From Desulfobacteraceae bacterium (lineage in GTDB: Bacteria > Desulfobacterota > DSM-4660 > Desulfatiglandales > Desulfatiglandaceae): DNA of 6,981 bases. A program made the translations under genes and the position numbers. The stretch lies in contig JABMQV010000171.1 of assembly GCA_013203065.1 (NCBI GenBank), positions 1 through 6,981 on the forward strand, in the 5' to 3' direction. Positions 1 to 5,879 of this stretch are shown piece after piece. The notes beneath the pieces are model-generated. The model did no database searches. It was not told the origin of the DNA and saw only the letters and a list, made by a program, of their open reading frames with translations. Position 1 is the first letter of the stretch; each line of letters opens with the position of its first letter.

Positions 1-249
1 AGGCGGACGGGCGAGGCGGGCGGGGTTCAACGTTCAGGGTTTGGGAAAAGACTGAGATTAGATCCCCGACATGCTCGTAAAAAATGCGGGTTTTGCCAGA
101 TCATTGCCAAGTACCATGTTCCAGGTCCGCCTGCCTCGCATGTCATGTACGAAACGAGCTTATCCCAAGAGGTCGGCAATGGCGGGCAGGTTTGTGGGAT
201 GTGGAAGCGGTCAAAAATTGAGTAGAGGTGTTGAGAAAGGTTTTGTCCA
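1..249. other. left-end region without a convincing gene
   Basis: Short open frames exist on both strands, but none has a ribosome binding site, recognisable family features or a sensible end. The minus-strand frame that ends near position 27 is mostly the antisense of the downstream flavin-type gene. The stretch from about 60 to 200 is unlike the coding DNA to its right. It could hold a degenerate intergenic repeat or a gene remnant. No clear -35/-10 pair for the gene at 250 could be picked out. Confidence 0.5.
24..44. repeat. three tandem GTTCA-like heptamers after a G-rich tract
   Basis: The bases GGTTCAA, CGTTCAG and GGTTTGG follow one another without a gap, forming a degenerate 7-bp periodicity directly after a G-rich stretch at 1-25. 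Only three units are visible and the third is diverged. It may be the edge of a longer intergenic repeat that begins to the left of the window. No function is assigned. Confidence 0.3.
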
Positions 250-705
250 ATGAGAAGAAAAGAGCAGGAAATCACCGATAAAGAAGAGATCGAAGCCATT
301 ATCCGAAGATCCTTGGTCTGCCGGGTGGCACTGGCCGATGAAGGCACGCCATACATTGTCCCCCTCTGTTTTGGGTACCAAGACAATACCCTCTATTTTC
401 ACTCTGCCAGAGAAGGCAAGAAACTGGACATTCTCAAAAAAAACAATAGGGTCTGTTTTGAGTTTGACATTGATACCGAGATTCAAAAGGACAAAGACCC
501 ATGTAACTGGGGCATTCAGTATAAGAGTGTCATCGGGTTTGGTGAGGCCTCTTTTGTTGAGGACCTGGAGAGCAAGAAGAGGGTCCTGAATATTGTCGTT
601 GGTCAGTACGGGGGAGGGCCCTTTGAATTTCCGGATGCCATGGTACAAAAAACTGCCGTAATCAAAGTTAAAGTCACAAGCATGACCGGCAAGCGATCCT
701 CCTGA
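250..705 (+). CDS. pyridoxamine 5'-phosphate oxidase-family (NimA-like) flavin-binding protein
   Basis: This 151-residue cytosolic protein has the split-barrel flavin-reductase fold of the PNPOx-like/NimA group. Visible hallmarks are an early helix followed by a strand with the pattern VCRVAL (about residues 23-28), then TPYIVPLCFGY (33-43), the flavin-phosphate segment LYFHSAREGKKLDIL (48-62), and a closing strand pair with YKSVIGFGEA (91-100) and VTSMTGK near the end. The length fits the family, which usually runs 140-170 residues and binds FMN or a related cofactor as a dimer. The ATG at 250 is preceded by AAAGG with a 9-nt spacer. The gene stands alone and converges on the minus-strand operon with a 22-bp gap, so it is probably not part of that pathway. 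Family members include nitroimidazole reductases and many proteins of unknown substrate; nothing here distinguishes them. Confidence 0.85.
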   Translation: MRRKEQEITDKEEIEAIIRRSLVCRVALADEGTPYIVPLCFGYQDNTLYFHSAREGKKLDILKKNNRVCFEFDIDTEIQKDKDPCNWGIQYKSVIGFGEASFVEDLESKKRVLNIVVGQYGGGPFEFPDAMVQKTAVIKVKVTSMTGKRSS

Positions 706-727
706 AACCAAGACGGGCTTGTCATGT

Positions 728-1717
728 TTATCCTGTTGTCCTGTCCAAAAACAGGTGATGAGCGTTTACAACGTTGATGGGGTTTCCGGACATGAAGGCA
801 TTGATGTTTTTGACGGTCTCTGCCATGAGCCTCTTGCGGGCGCCCAGAGTCGCCCAGGCGATATGGGGGGTAATCAGGCAGTTCTTTGCCCCCAGTAAAG
901 GGTTATCAGACCGGATGGGTTCAACAGAGGCAACATCCACTGCGGCACCGGTTATCTTTCCACTGTTGAGGGCATCGGCGAGGGCACTTTCGTTTACAAG
1001 CCCTCCTCGGGCGGTATTTATGAGGAAGGCGTGGCTTTTCATCGCGCCGATCAATTTCCTATCAACAAAGCCCTCATTATCTTCGGTCTGGGGGCAGTGA
1101 AGCGTCACCACATCCGACTCCGAGAAAAGTCCCTCCAAAGAGCTGCATCGGGAAAAAGCGTAGTTGGGATTCTGTTCGCATATTGGATCAAAGGCCATGA
1201 CCTCCATTCCAAAAACATTGGCCAGTTCCCCCACGCGACGTCCTATCCTCCCGAACCCCACAATGCCTATCTTCTTCCCCTTCAATAAGACCTGGGGGCT
1301 TTTCCAGAAACACCAGTCGGGGGCCATTGCCCACTCTCCCTCTTTCGTGGCCTCGTTATGATCACCCAAATGATGGCAGAGTTCCAGGAGGAGTGCAAAG
1401 ACAAACTGGGCAACGGAATCCGTACCATATTCCGGGACATTTGAGACGGGGATCCCGTTACGGCCTGCCGTTACGATATCGACCATGTTAAAACCGGTGG
1501 CCGTTACAGCAATGAACCTGAGTTCTTTTAGCTGTTGTATCGCGTCCGCTGAAATGGGTACCTTGTTGGTGAGGATAATCTCGGCACCTCTGCCACGGTC
1601 GACCACTTCCCGGGGATTTGTTCTGTCGTATTTGATGAATTCGCCAAACCCCCTGACTTCGTCCCACGAAAGGTCTCCCTGATGTAACGTATAGCCATCC
1701 AGAACAACGATTTTCAT
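728..1717 (-). CDS. NAD-dependent D-2-hydroxyacid dehydrogenase (glycerate dehydrogenase/hydroxypyruvate reductase-like)
   Basis: This 329-residue cytosolic oxidoreductase interconverts a D-2-hydroxyacid and its 2-oxoacid with NAD(H). The dinucleotide-binding motif GFGRIG lies at residues 154-159 (GxGxxG), and Asp177 ends the next strand, which favours NAD over NADP. The catalytic triad of the family is present: Arg237 in NTARGG, Glu266 in VASVEP and His285 in TPHIAWAT. The N-terminal region and the CHHL stretch resemble the glycerate dehydrogenase (HprA) subgroup more than formate or phosphoglycerate dehydrogenases, and there is no C-terminal ACT domain. The ATG at 1717 has GGGGA about 6 nt upstream. 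It is the last gene of the minus-strand operon, 34 bp after the methyltetrahydrofolate methyltransferase. That position suggests a role linked to the demethylation pathway, such as reducing or oxidising a released hydroxyacid, or hydroxypyruvate in C1 metabolism. The substrate is not readable from sequence. Confidence 0.92.
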   Translation of the reverse strand: MKIVVLDGYTLHQGDLSWDEVRGFGEFIKYDRTNPREVVDRGRGAEIILTNKVPISADAIQQLKELRFIAVTATGFNMVDIVTAGRNGIPVSNVPEYGTDSVAQFVFALLLELCHHLGDHNEATKEGEWAMAPDWCFWKSPQVLLKGKKIGIVGFGRIGRRVGELANVFGMEVMAFDPICEQNPNYAFSRCSSLEGLFSESDVVTLHCPQTEDNEGFVDRKLIGAMKSHAFLINTARGGLVNESALADALNSGKITGAAVDVASVEPIRSDNPLLGAKNCLITPHIAWATLGARKRLMAETVKNINAFMSGNPINVVNAHHLFLDRTTG

Positions 1718-1751
1718 TTCATTCCCCAGAGAACATCTCCCGAGTTCTCCT

Positions 1752-2546
1752 TTACTTTAATCGCCCCTTTCGAAATGCTTCAATATATTCCAGACAAAAT
1801 TCATCCTTTGCAATAATCGCCAACGATGCCTTGAGCGCCCCAAAGAGCTGCTTGTCTGTGGGATCCAGAATGGCAGAATCCAACCCCCGCGTGACAGCCG
1901 CCACCAGAAACGTTCTGTTGATGAGCTTTCTATTGGGCATGCCGTAGGAGACGTTTGTCAAGCCGCACGTGGTGTGGACACCGGGGAATTCCTTCATGAT
2001 CTGCTCAATGGCATCTATTGTGGCAAGCGCGGATTCTGAATTGGTGGCAATGGGATATACAAGCGCATCAATGTAAAGATCATCAAGGGGAACGCCCGCC
2101 CCCGTGACCTTTTCAACCAATCGTCCGGCCAGCCGCAGTTTGTCCGCTGCCGTATGAGGGGGGAGTTCTTCCGCCTGACACAATCCAATAACCTTGGCCT
2201 TATGTTCAGCGACCAAAGGGAGAATTCCATCCAAACGGGCAGGCTCCAGCGTGATGGAGTTGACCATGGGGGTCCGGTTGACCAGAGGAAGCACAGCCTC
2301 GATGATCTTCGGATCCGGGCTGTCGATGCAGAGGGGCAGATCCGTCACTTCCTGAACCACCTGAATCAGCCATTTCAGATAGTCCGCTTCCTCCTTTATA
2401 AATGTACCAGCGTTGACATCAACATAATCAGCTCCCGCTTCAGCCTGAGCCTTTGCTTCCTCCTGAATCAAAGCTGCGTCCTTGGCTTCCGTGGCCTCCG
2501 CGATTGACTTCCGGGTTGAATTGATTCTTTCCGCGATTATCAGCAA
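1752..2546 (-). CDS. AcsE/MtrH-type methyltetrahydrofolate:corrinoid protein methyltransferase (TTG start)
   Basis: This cytosolic pterin-binding TIM-barrel enzyme moves a methyl group between the corrinoid protein and tetrahydrofolate. I place the start at the TTG at 2546 because AAGGAG lies 6 nt upstream. The resulting 264-residue protein opens MLIIAERIN, matching the N terminus of the Moorella acetogenic enzyme AcsE as I remember it (about 262 residues). In this numbering the pterin-binding residues fall almost exactly where AcsE has them: Asp75 in CIDSP, Asn96 in VNSIT, Asp160 in YIDALVYP and Asn198 in GLTNVS. A second TTG at 2561 would add five residues but overlaps the ribosome binding site. 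It follows the corrinoid gene by 84 bp and precedes the dehydrogenase by 34 bp. With a UroD-type partner in the operon, the likely direction is methyl-corrinoid to methyltetrahydrofolate (MT2 role), feeding the Wood-Ljungdahl pathway. A glycine-betaine-type MtgA is a close alternative label. Confidence 0.92.
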   Translation of the reverse strand: MLIIAERINSTRKSIAEATEAKDAALIQEEAKAQAEAGADYVDVNAGTFIKEEADYLKWLIQVVQEVTDLPLCIDSPDPKIIEAVLPLVNRTPMVNSITLEPARLDGILPLVAEHKAKVIGLCQAEELPPHTAADKLRLAGRLVEKVTGAGVPLDDLYIDALVYPIATNSESALATIDAIEQIMKEFPGVHTTCGLTNVSYGMPNRKLINRTFLVAAVTRGLDSAILDPTDKQLFGALKASLAIIAKDEFCLEYIEAFRKGRLK

Positions 2547-2560
2547 ACTCTTCTCCTTCA

Positions 2561-2574
2561 AAACAGATCTGTTT
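2561..2574. repeat. 14-bp perfect palindrome upstream of the methyltransferase start
   Basis: The bases AAACAGATCTGTTT read the same on both strands. The site lies in the 84-bp gap between the corrinoid and methyltetrahydrofolate methyltransferase genes, just upstream of the latter's AAGGAG. It could be a regulator half-site pair, an RNA processing hairpin (too tight to fold without opening its centre), or chance. Confidence 0.35.
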
Positions 2575-2630
2575 AGAAACCATTCATCAACATAGCCGGA
2601 CGAGACGTCCCTGGGATGAAAGACAGGATC

Positions 2631-3272
2631 TCACTTTGTCTGAACAAAGCCCCTGGCCAGCCGGACCGCCTCCGTGGCATCTTCGCCGTAGCCATCCGAC
2701 CCGATCTCTTCTGAAAATTTCGCGTCAATGGGGGCCCCGCCCACCATGACCTTGATGCCATTCCGCAACCCCTTATGCTCCAATGTCTCAATAACATTTC
2801 TCATTTCCGGCATTGTGGTCGTCAGCAAGGCAGATAGCCCCAGAATATCCGGCTTTATTTCTTCCACTTTTTCTGTCACCATATCAACGCTCATATCCAC
2901 TCCGAGATCAATGACATTGAAACCGGCCCCTTCCAATATCATAATAACAAGGTTTTTCCCGATATCATGGTGATCGCCTTTAACGGTTCCCATCAGAATG
3001 GTACCCCTAACTTCGGCCATATCGCCCTTCAAGAGGGGCTTGATAATTTCCAGGGCTATCTTGACTGTCCTGGCAGAGACAAGCATCTCGGGAACGAAGA
3101 TTTCGTTTTTCGAAAATTTTTCGCCCACGATATCCATCCCGGCGATGAGGGAATCATTTATGATTTTGTTCAAATCAACCCCCTCGGCGATGGTCTTTTT
3201 TGCCATGTCTTCTATCTCTTTATACTTTCCATTGACGACGATGGCCTTAATTTCCTCAAGTCGTTCACTCAT
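2631..3272 (-). CDS. corrinoid (cobalamin-binding) methyl carrier protein, MtaC/MtbC/MttC type
   Basis: This 213-residue cytosolic protein holds a cobamide that shuttles a methyl group between the two methyltransferases of the operon. Residues 1-85 are the helical cap domain (MSERLEEI..., with ALEIIKPLL near its end). Residues 88-213 are the Rossmann-like B12-binding domain. The base-off/His-on signature DxHxxG is seen as Asp100-His102-Gly105, with His102 the expected lower cobalt ligand. It is followed by SAL at 147-149 and VGGAP at 177-181, which form the nucleotide-tail pocket. The ATG at 3272 has GGAGG about 8 nt upstream; the frame stays open further upstream, but that part is antisense-like and overlaps the preceding gene. 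It lies 22 bp after the UroD-type methyltransferase, so the two are very probably co-translated partners. A reductive activase (RamA/OdmC type), needed to restore Co(I), is not in the window. Confidence 0.95.
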   Translation of the reverse strand: MSERLEEIKAIVVNGKYKEIEDMAKKTIAEGVDLNKIINDSLIAGMDIVGEKFSKNEIFVPEMLVSARTVKIALEIIKPLLKGDMAEVRGTILMGTVKGDHHDIGKNLVIMILEGAGFNVIDLGVDMSVDMVTEKVEEIKPDILGLSALLTTTMPEMRNVIETLEHKGLRNGIKVMVGGAPIDAKFSEEIGSDGYGEDATEAVRLARGFVQTK

Positions 3273-3294
3273 TATTCTTGTCCTCCTTATCCGA

Positions 3295-4305
3295 TTAATA
3301 TCCTTCGTGCGCTGCCGAAACAATCGCCTTGAGATTTTCCAAAGGGGTGGCCAAGGGTATGGCACACTCCGGACCGATGATGTCCACCCCGGCATCAATG
3401 GCATAGCGCACCTGTTTATGGACATCTTCAGGGGTCCCCAGGTAAAGTGTTTGGGGGTTGTTGATATTTCCTACCATACAAACACGATTGCCAATCTTTT
3501 CCACCGCAGCCTTTGCATCCACCTGCCATTCGAAATGGTACCCGTCAAAACCTGCATCTGCAAACAATTCCAACCGGTCCATACAATTCCCGCAAACATG
3601 AAGGATGAGAGGACCCTTTATGGCGGCAGTCAGTTCCTGATGGATGGGCAAAAGGTACTCCTTATAGGTATAGGAACCCACCAGGTTTCCGGTGGCATGA
3701 TCGGCGAGGACCACGACGTCAGCCCCGGCCTGAAACTGTGCCCTGGCAGAGGCGATCGTGGCCGACATCAGCTGACGCAGCATTTTTACCACCTTCCCTT
3801 TCTCCTCCATCCCGATCTGAAGCAAAAAATTCTGTGTGCCCGCCATGTGGTAGGAGAGTGTCCACGGCCCCATCACTTTGCCGATAATCGCGGCTTCTCC
3901 ACCCACATGACGCCGCAGGATAGAAAGGGCATCAAGGACGACACGCATGGCGGGCCTTTCCAGAAAATCCTCCGGAACCTCAATGTCAGAAAAATCCTCG
4001 TGGGGGGAATTTTTGGCATCCGGCATCCTATCCCGATCACCCCAATCCATTTTACATCCGAGGGCGGCCGCCTCCTGATCTACACTATATTCAGGCATGA
4101 CCGTATCAAACCCGATGACCTCATGGCCTGCCAGGGCCAACTCGGCCATTGCCTGCGGCTCCAGATGGGCCTCAGGGAAAGACACCCCGCACGCGTCCAT
4201 CAGCCCATGACAGGCGATGGAAGTAGGATTTCCCACGGGGGGGCGCTCGCCCTTTCTCCCCCCATACAGGGCGGACATGATCAAATTGTAAGGCGTCGAT
4301 TTCAT
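3295..4305 (-). CDS. MtaA/CmuA-type (uroporphyrinogen decarboxylase-fold) corrinoid methyltransferase
   Basis: This 336-residue TIM-barrel protein belongs to the zinc methyltransferase branch of the UroD superfamily (MtaA, MtbA, MtsA, CmuA). The N terminus has RPPVGNPTS (21-29) followed by GLMDACGVSFPEAH (34-47), both typical of MtaA-like proteins, then GPWTL at 146-150. The zinc signature HxC-X75-C is complete: His236, Cys238 in LHVCGN, and Cys314 in GPECAIP. In methanogens MtaA uses this site to methylate coenzyme M. Next to a corrinoid protein and an AcsE-like enzyme, the likely role here is the substrate-demethylating MT1. I chose the ATG at 4305, with AAAGGG about 9 nt upstream, over an in-frame TTG at 4347 that adds 14 residues without family support. 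It is the first gene of the minus-strand operon. The methyl donor (aryl or alkyl methyl ether, methylthiol, methylamine, chloromethane) cannot be told from sequence. Confidence 0.9.
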   Translation of the reverse strand: MKSTPYNLIMSALYGGRKGERPPVGNPTSIACHGLMDACGVSFPEAHLEPQAMAELALAGHEVIGFDTVMPEYSVDQEAAALGCKMDWGDRDRMPDAKNSPHEDFSDIEVPEDFLERPAMRVVLDALSILRRHVGGEAAIIGKVMGPWTLSYHMAGTQNFLLQIGMEEKGKVVKMLRQLMSATIASARAQFQAGADVVVLADHATGNLVGSYTYKEYLLPIHQELTAAIKGPLILHVCGNCMDRLELFADAGFDGYHFEWQVDAKAAVEKIGNRVCMVGNINNPQTLYLGTPEDVHKQVRYAIDAGVDIIGPECAIPLATPLENLKAIVSAAHEGY

Positions 4306-4345
4306 GAGGGTTTGCCCTTTCTTTAAATTTTTCGATCGTCCTGCC

Positions 4346-4358
4346 AACCGCCACGGTT
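4346..4358 (-). other. small hairpin in the operon leader
   Basis: AACCG and CGGTT are separated by three bases, giving a perfect 5-bp stem. It lies about 40 nt before the ATG of the UroD-type gene, inside the predicted 5' leader. No regulator is assigned. Confidence 0.3.
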
Positions 4359-4418
4359 CGAAGGGCTACCCCACCATCATACTCGGCACCGGGACCCACA
4401 GAACATTGCTCAAAGAAT

Positions 4419-4434
4419 AAAGCCTGGCGGCTTT
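4419..4434 (-). other. 6-bp hairpin in the operon leader
   Basis: AAAGCC and GGCTTT flank a 4-base loop, a perfect 6-bp stem about 15-30 nt after the predicted transcription start. Only a short T run follows on either strand, so it is a poor terminator. It may stabilise the 5' end or act as a weak attenuator. Confidence 0.35.
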
Positions 4435-4453
4435 CCTCCGTTACTAACGCTAA

Positions 4454-4482
4454 TTTATAGAATCATTGACGCAAGTTGTAAA
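4454..4482 (-). promoter_or_regulatory. sigma70-type promoter for the corrinoid methyltransferase operon
   Basis: On the minus strand TTTACA (4482-4477) is separated by exactly 17 bp from TATAAA (4459-4454), each close to consensus. An A/T-rich stretch with T runs lies just upstream and could act as an UP element. Transcription would start near 4447, leaving an unusually long leader of about 140 nt before the ATG at 4305. Confidence 0.6.
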
Positions 4483-4494
4483 GGAAAGAAAAAT
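4466..4494 (+). promoter_or_regulatory. weak candidate promoter for the LarA unit
   Basis: TTGACG (4466-4471) is followed after 17 bp by AAAAAT (4489-4494). The -35 is good and the -10 is poor. It overlaps the minus-strand promoter, so the two polymerases would exclude each other. A second weak option is TTGCTC at 4530-4535 with TATCTT at 4553-4558. I cannot decide between them. Confidence 0.25.
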
Positions 4495-4498
4495 CCTC

Positions 4499-4530
4499 AC
4501 CGGGGTGGACATCAGTCCCCTTTTACCGGT
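4499..4530 (+). other. nested hairpin with internal T run, upstream of larA
   Basis: An inner stem GGAC/GTCC (4507-4510 with 4515-4518, loop ATCA) extends by two G-C pairs past a one-base bulge and is followed by TTTT. An outer stem pairs ACCGG (4499-4503) with CCGGT (4526-4530). Read on the + strand, the inner part resembles a short intrinsic terminator or attenuator. Read as DNA, it could be an operator between the two promoters. Confidence 0.4.
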
Positions 4531-4595
4531 TGCTCTTTGAAATGATTTGATATATCTTCCCGTCACCGAATCTCGGCAATTTGAGGAGAGGGGCT

Positions 4596-5861
4596 ATGGC
4601 AGAAAACCAGGTAGAGCTTTTGTTTGGAGAGGGTGCCGTAGATCTGAGGCTTCCGGAATCGGTTGGCCTCCTGAAAATGCAACGTCTCGATGCATTTTCC
4701 GATCCCGTGGGAGGTGTTTACGATGCATTGACAAAGCCTGTTGAAAGCCCCCCTTTGAGAGAATTGGCGAGCGGGAAAAAAAACGCCTGTGTGGTCATTT
4801 CTGATTTTACCCGCCCTGTCCCCAACCGGATCATCCTCCCCCCGATCCTCCATACCCTTGAGGAGTGCGGGATCAAGAGGAACCATATCACCATCCTTGT
4901 GGCCACCGGTATGCACCGGCCCAACCTGGGGGAAGAATTGCAGTACGTGGTGGGCCGGGAGATCATGGACAAATACAAGATCATCAACCACTATTGCCGT
5001 AAACCAGAAGGGTACAGAAAGATAGATGAAATCGATGGTGCCCCGATTGAAATCAATACAGCCTATCTTGATTCGGATCTCAAGATCCTCACGGGTCTTA
5101 TCGAACCCCATTATTATGCCGGCTACTCAGGTGGCAGGAAATCAATCCTCCCGGGCATCTCCAGCTTTGACACCATGAAGTTCATGCACTCTTTTGAAAT
5201 GATTGACCATCCAAACGTGACCAATTGCGTGCTTGAGGGGAACCCTTTTCATGACTATGGCATTCAGGTTGCGGAGATCGCCGGCGTGGATTTTATTCTG
5301 AATGTGGTGATTAACAGAGACAGGCAAATCGCCGGGGTTTTCGCGGGGCATTACAACCATGCCCATCTGGCCGGATGCGAGATGGTGGGTGAGCACTCGC
5401 TGGTCCATGTTGATCGGAGAATGGATATGGTGATCTCCTCCGGAGGCGGCTACCCCCTGGACGCCACCTTCTACCAGATCAGCAAGGCCCTGATTTGTTC
5501 AAAGGATATCTTAAAAAAAGGAGGCACCATCGTCGTGGCCTGTGAGTGCCGCGAAGGCCTGGGAAGTCCGGAGTTCTGTGGGATACTGGAGTCCGTCTGC
5601 TGTCCTCAGGAATTCTTTGAAGGCTATTGCGACCCCAAGGATTTTGTCATTGACCAATGGTGCGCTCAAAACATCTATCAGGTGATGGACCATGCCGGAC
5701 AAGTCTTTGTTTATTCACCGGGCCTTTCCCGCGAAAAGCTGGAAATGATCGGCGCCATCAAGACCGAAGACTTACAGGGAACCGTCAATCATCTGATCAA
5801 GAGCCACCCGAACACGGTGGTCGTTCCGGAAGGACCTTACGTGGTTGGAAGGGTGAAATAA
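4596..5861 (+). CDS. larA: LarA-family nickel-pincer 2-hydroxyacid racemase/epimerase
   Basis: This 421-residue cytosolic enzyme matches the length of Lactiplantibacillus LarA (about 424). All key residues are present: DFTRP at 70-74 (Arg73, substrate binding), His107 in ATGMHRP and His172 in PHYYAGY as the two acid/base histidines, and Lys182 in GGRKSILPG, the residue that carries the nickel-pincer nucleotide. His198 in FMHS is the nickel ligand. The His172-Lys182-His198 spacing (10 and 16) equals that of LarA H174-K184-H200. The ATG at 4596 has GGAG/GAGG about 8 nt upstream; an in-frame TTG at 4581 overlaps that site. Known homologues act on lactate, malate, phenyllactate or sugar acids by a hydride-transfer mechanism, so the fold does not fix the substrate. 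The downstream Fe-S gene is 18 bp away and probably co-translated. LarB, LarC and LarE, which make the cofactor, must be encoded elsewhere. Confidence 0.88.
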   Translation: MAENQVELLFGEGAVDLRLPESVGLLKMQRLDAFSDPVGGVYDALTKPVESPPLRELASGKKNACVVISDFTRPVPNRIILPPILHTLEECGIKRNHITILVATGMHRPNLGEELQYVVGREIMDKYKIINHYCRKPEGYRKIDEIDGAPIEINTAYLDSDLKILTGLIEPHYYAGYSGGRKSILPGISSFDTMKFMHSFEMIDHPNVTNCVLEGNPFHDYGIQVAEIAGVDFILNVVINRDRQIAGVFAGHYNHAHLAGCEMVGEHSLVHVDRRMDMVISSGGGYPLDATFYQISKALICSKDILKKGGTIVVACECREGLGSPEFCGILESVCCPQEFFEGYCDPKDFVIDQWCAQNIYQVMDHAGQVFVYSPGLSREKLEMIGAIKTEDLQGTVNHLIKSHPNTVVVPEGPYVVGRVK

Positions 5862-5879
5862 TGGCATTGGAGACATTAT

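Larger units (their letters stand above)
4306..4595. promoter_or_regulatory. 290-bp divergent control region
   Basis: This region separates the corrinoid operon (minus) from the LarA unit (plus). It holds the minus promoter, three hairpins, a weak candidate + promoter and no convincing gene. Shared control of the two units is plausible but not shown. Confidence 0.6.

Noticed and set aside
27..711. Two minus-strand frames (27-386 and 211-711) over the left end
   Set aside because: They are largely antisense to the PNPOx-like gene, have no ribosome binding site support and resemble no family I know.
706..760. Bidirectional terminator between the convergent genes
   Set aside because: Only a 4-bp stem (CAAG/CTTG, 709-721) in the gap and a 5-6-bp stem (CCTGT/ACAGG, 732-755) inside the dehydrogenase end are seen, without a proper T run.
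3273..3425. 51-residue upstream extension of the corrinoid protein
   Set aside because: It overlaps the 3' end of the UroD-type gene in another frame, is Arg/Pro-rich unlike the family, and the ATG at 3272 has a strong GGAGG.
2998..4326. 442-codon open frame on the + strand opposite the UroD-type and corrinoid genes
   Set aside because: It is antisense to two strongly recognised genes. Its translation shows no family features and is rich in His, Gly and Arg, as expected for the reverse frame of GC-biased coding DNA.
4346..4400. tRNA-like GGTTCGAA with a downstream ACCA-like run
   Set aside because: The flanking bases do not form the T-arm, anticodon arm or acceptor stem on either strand.
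4306..4482. Cobalamin riboswitch in the operon leader
   Set aside because: Expected for a corrinoid operon, but I could not find a B12-box-like GCCACTG or the surrounding core pattern.
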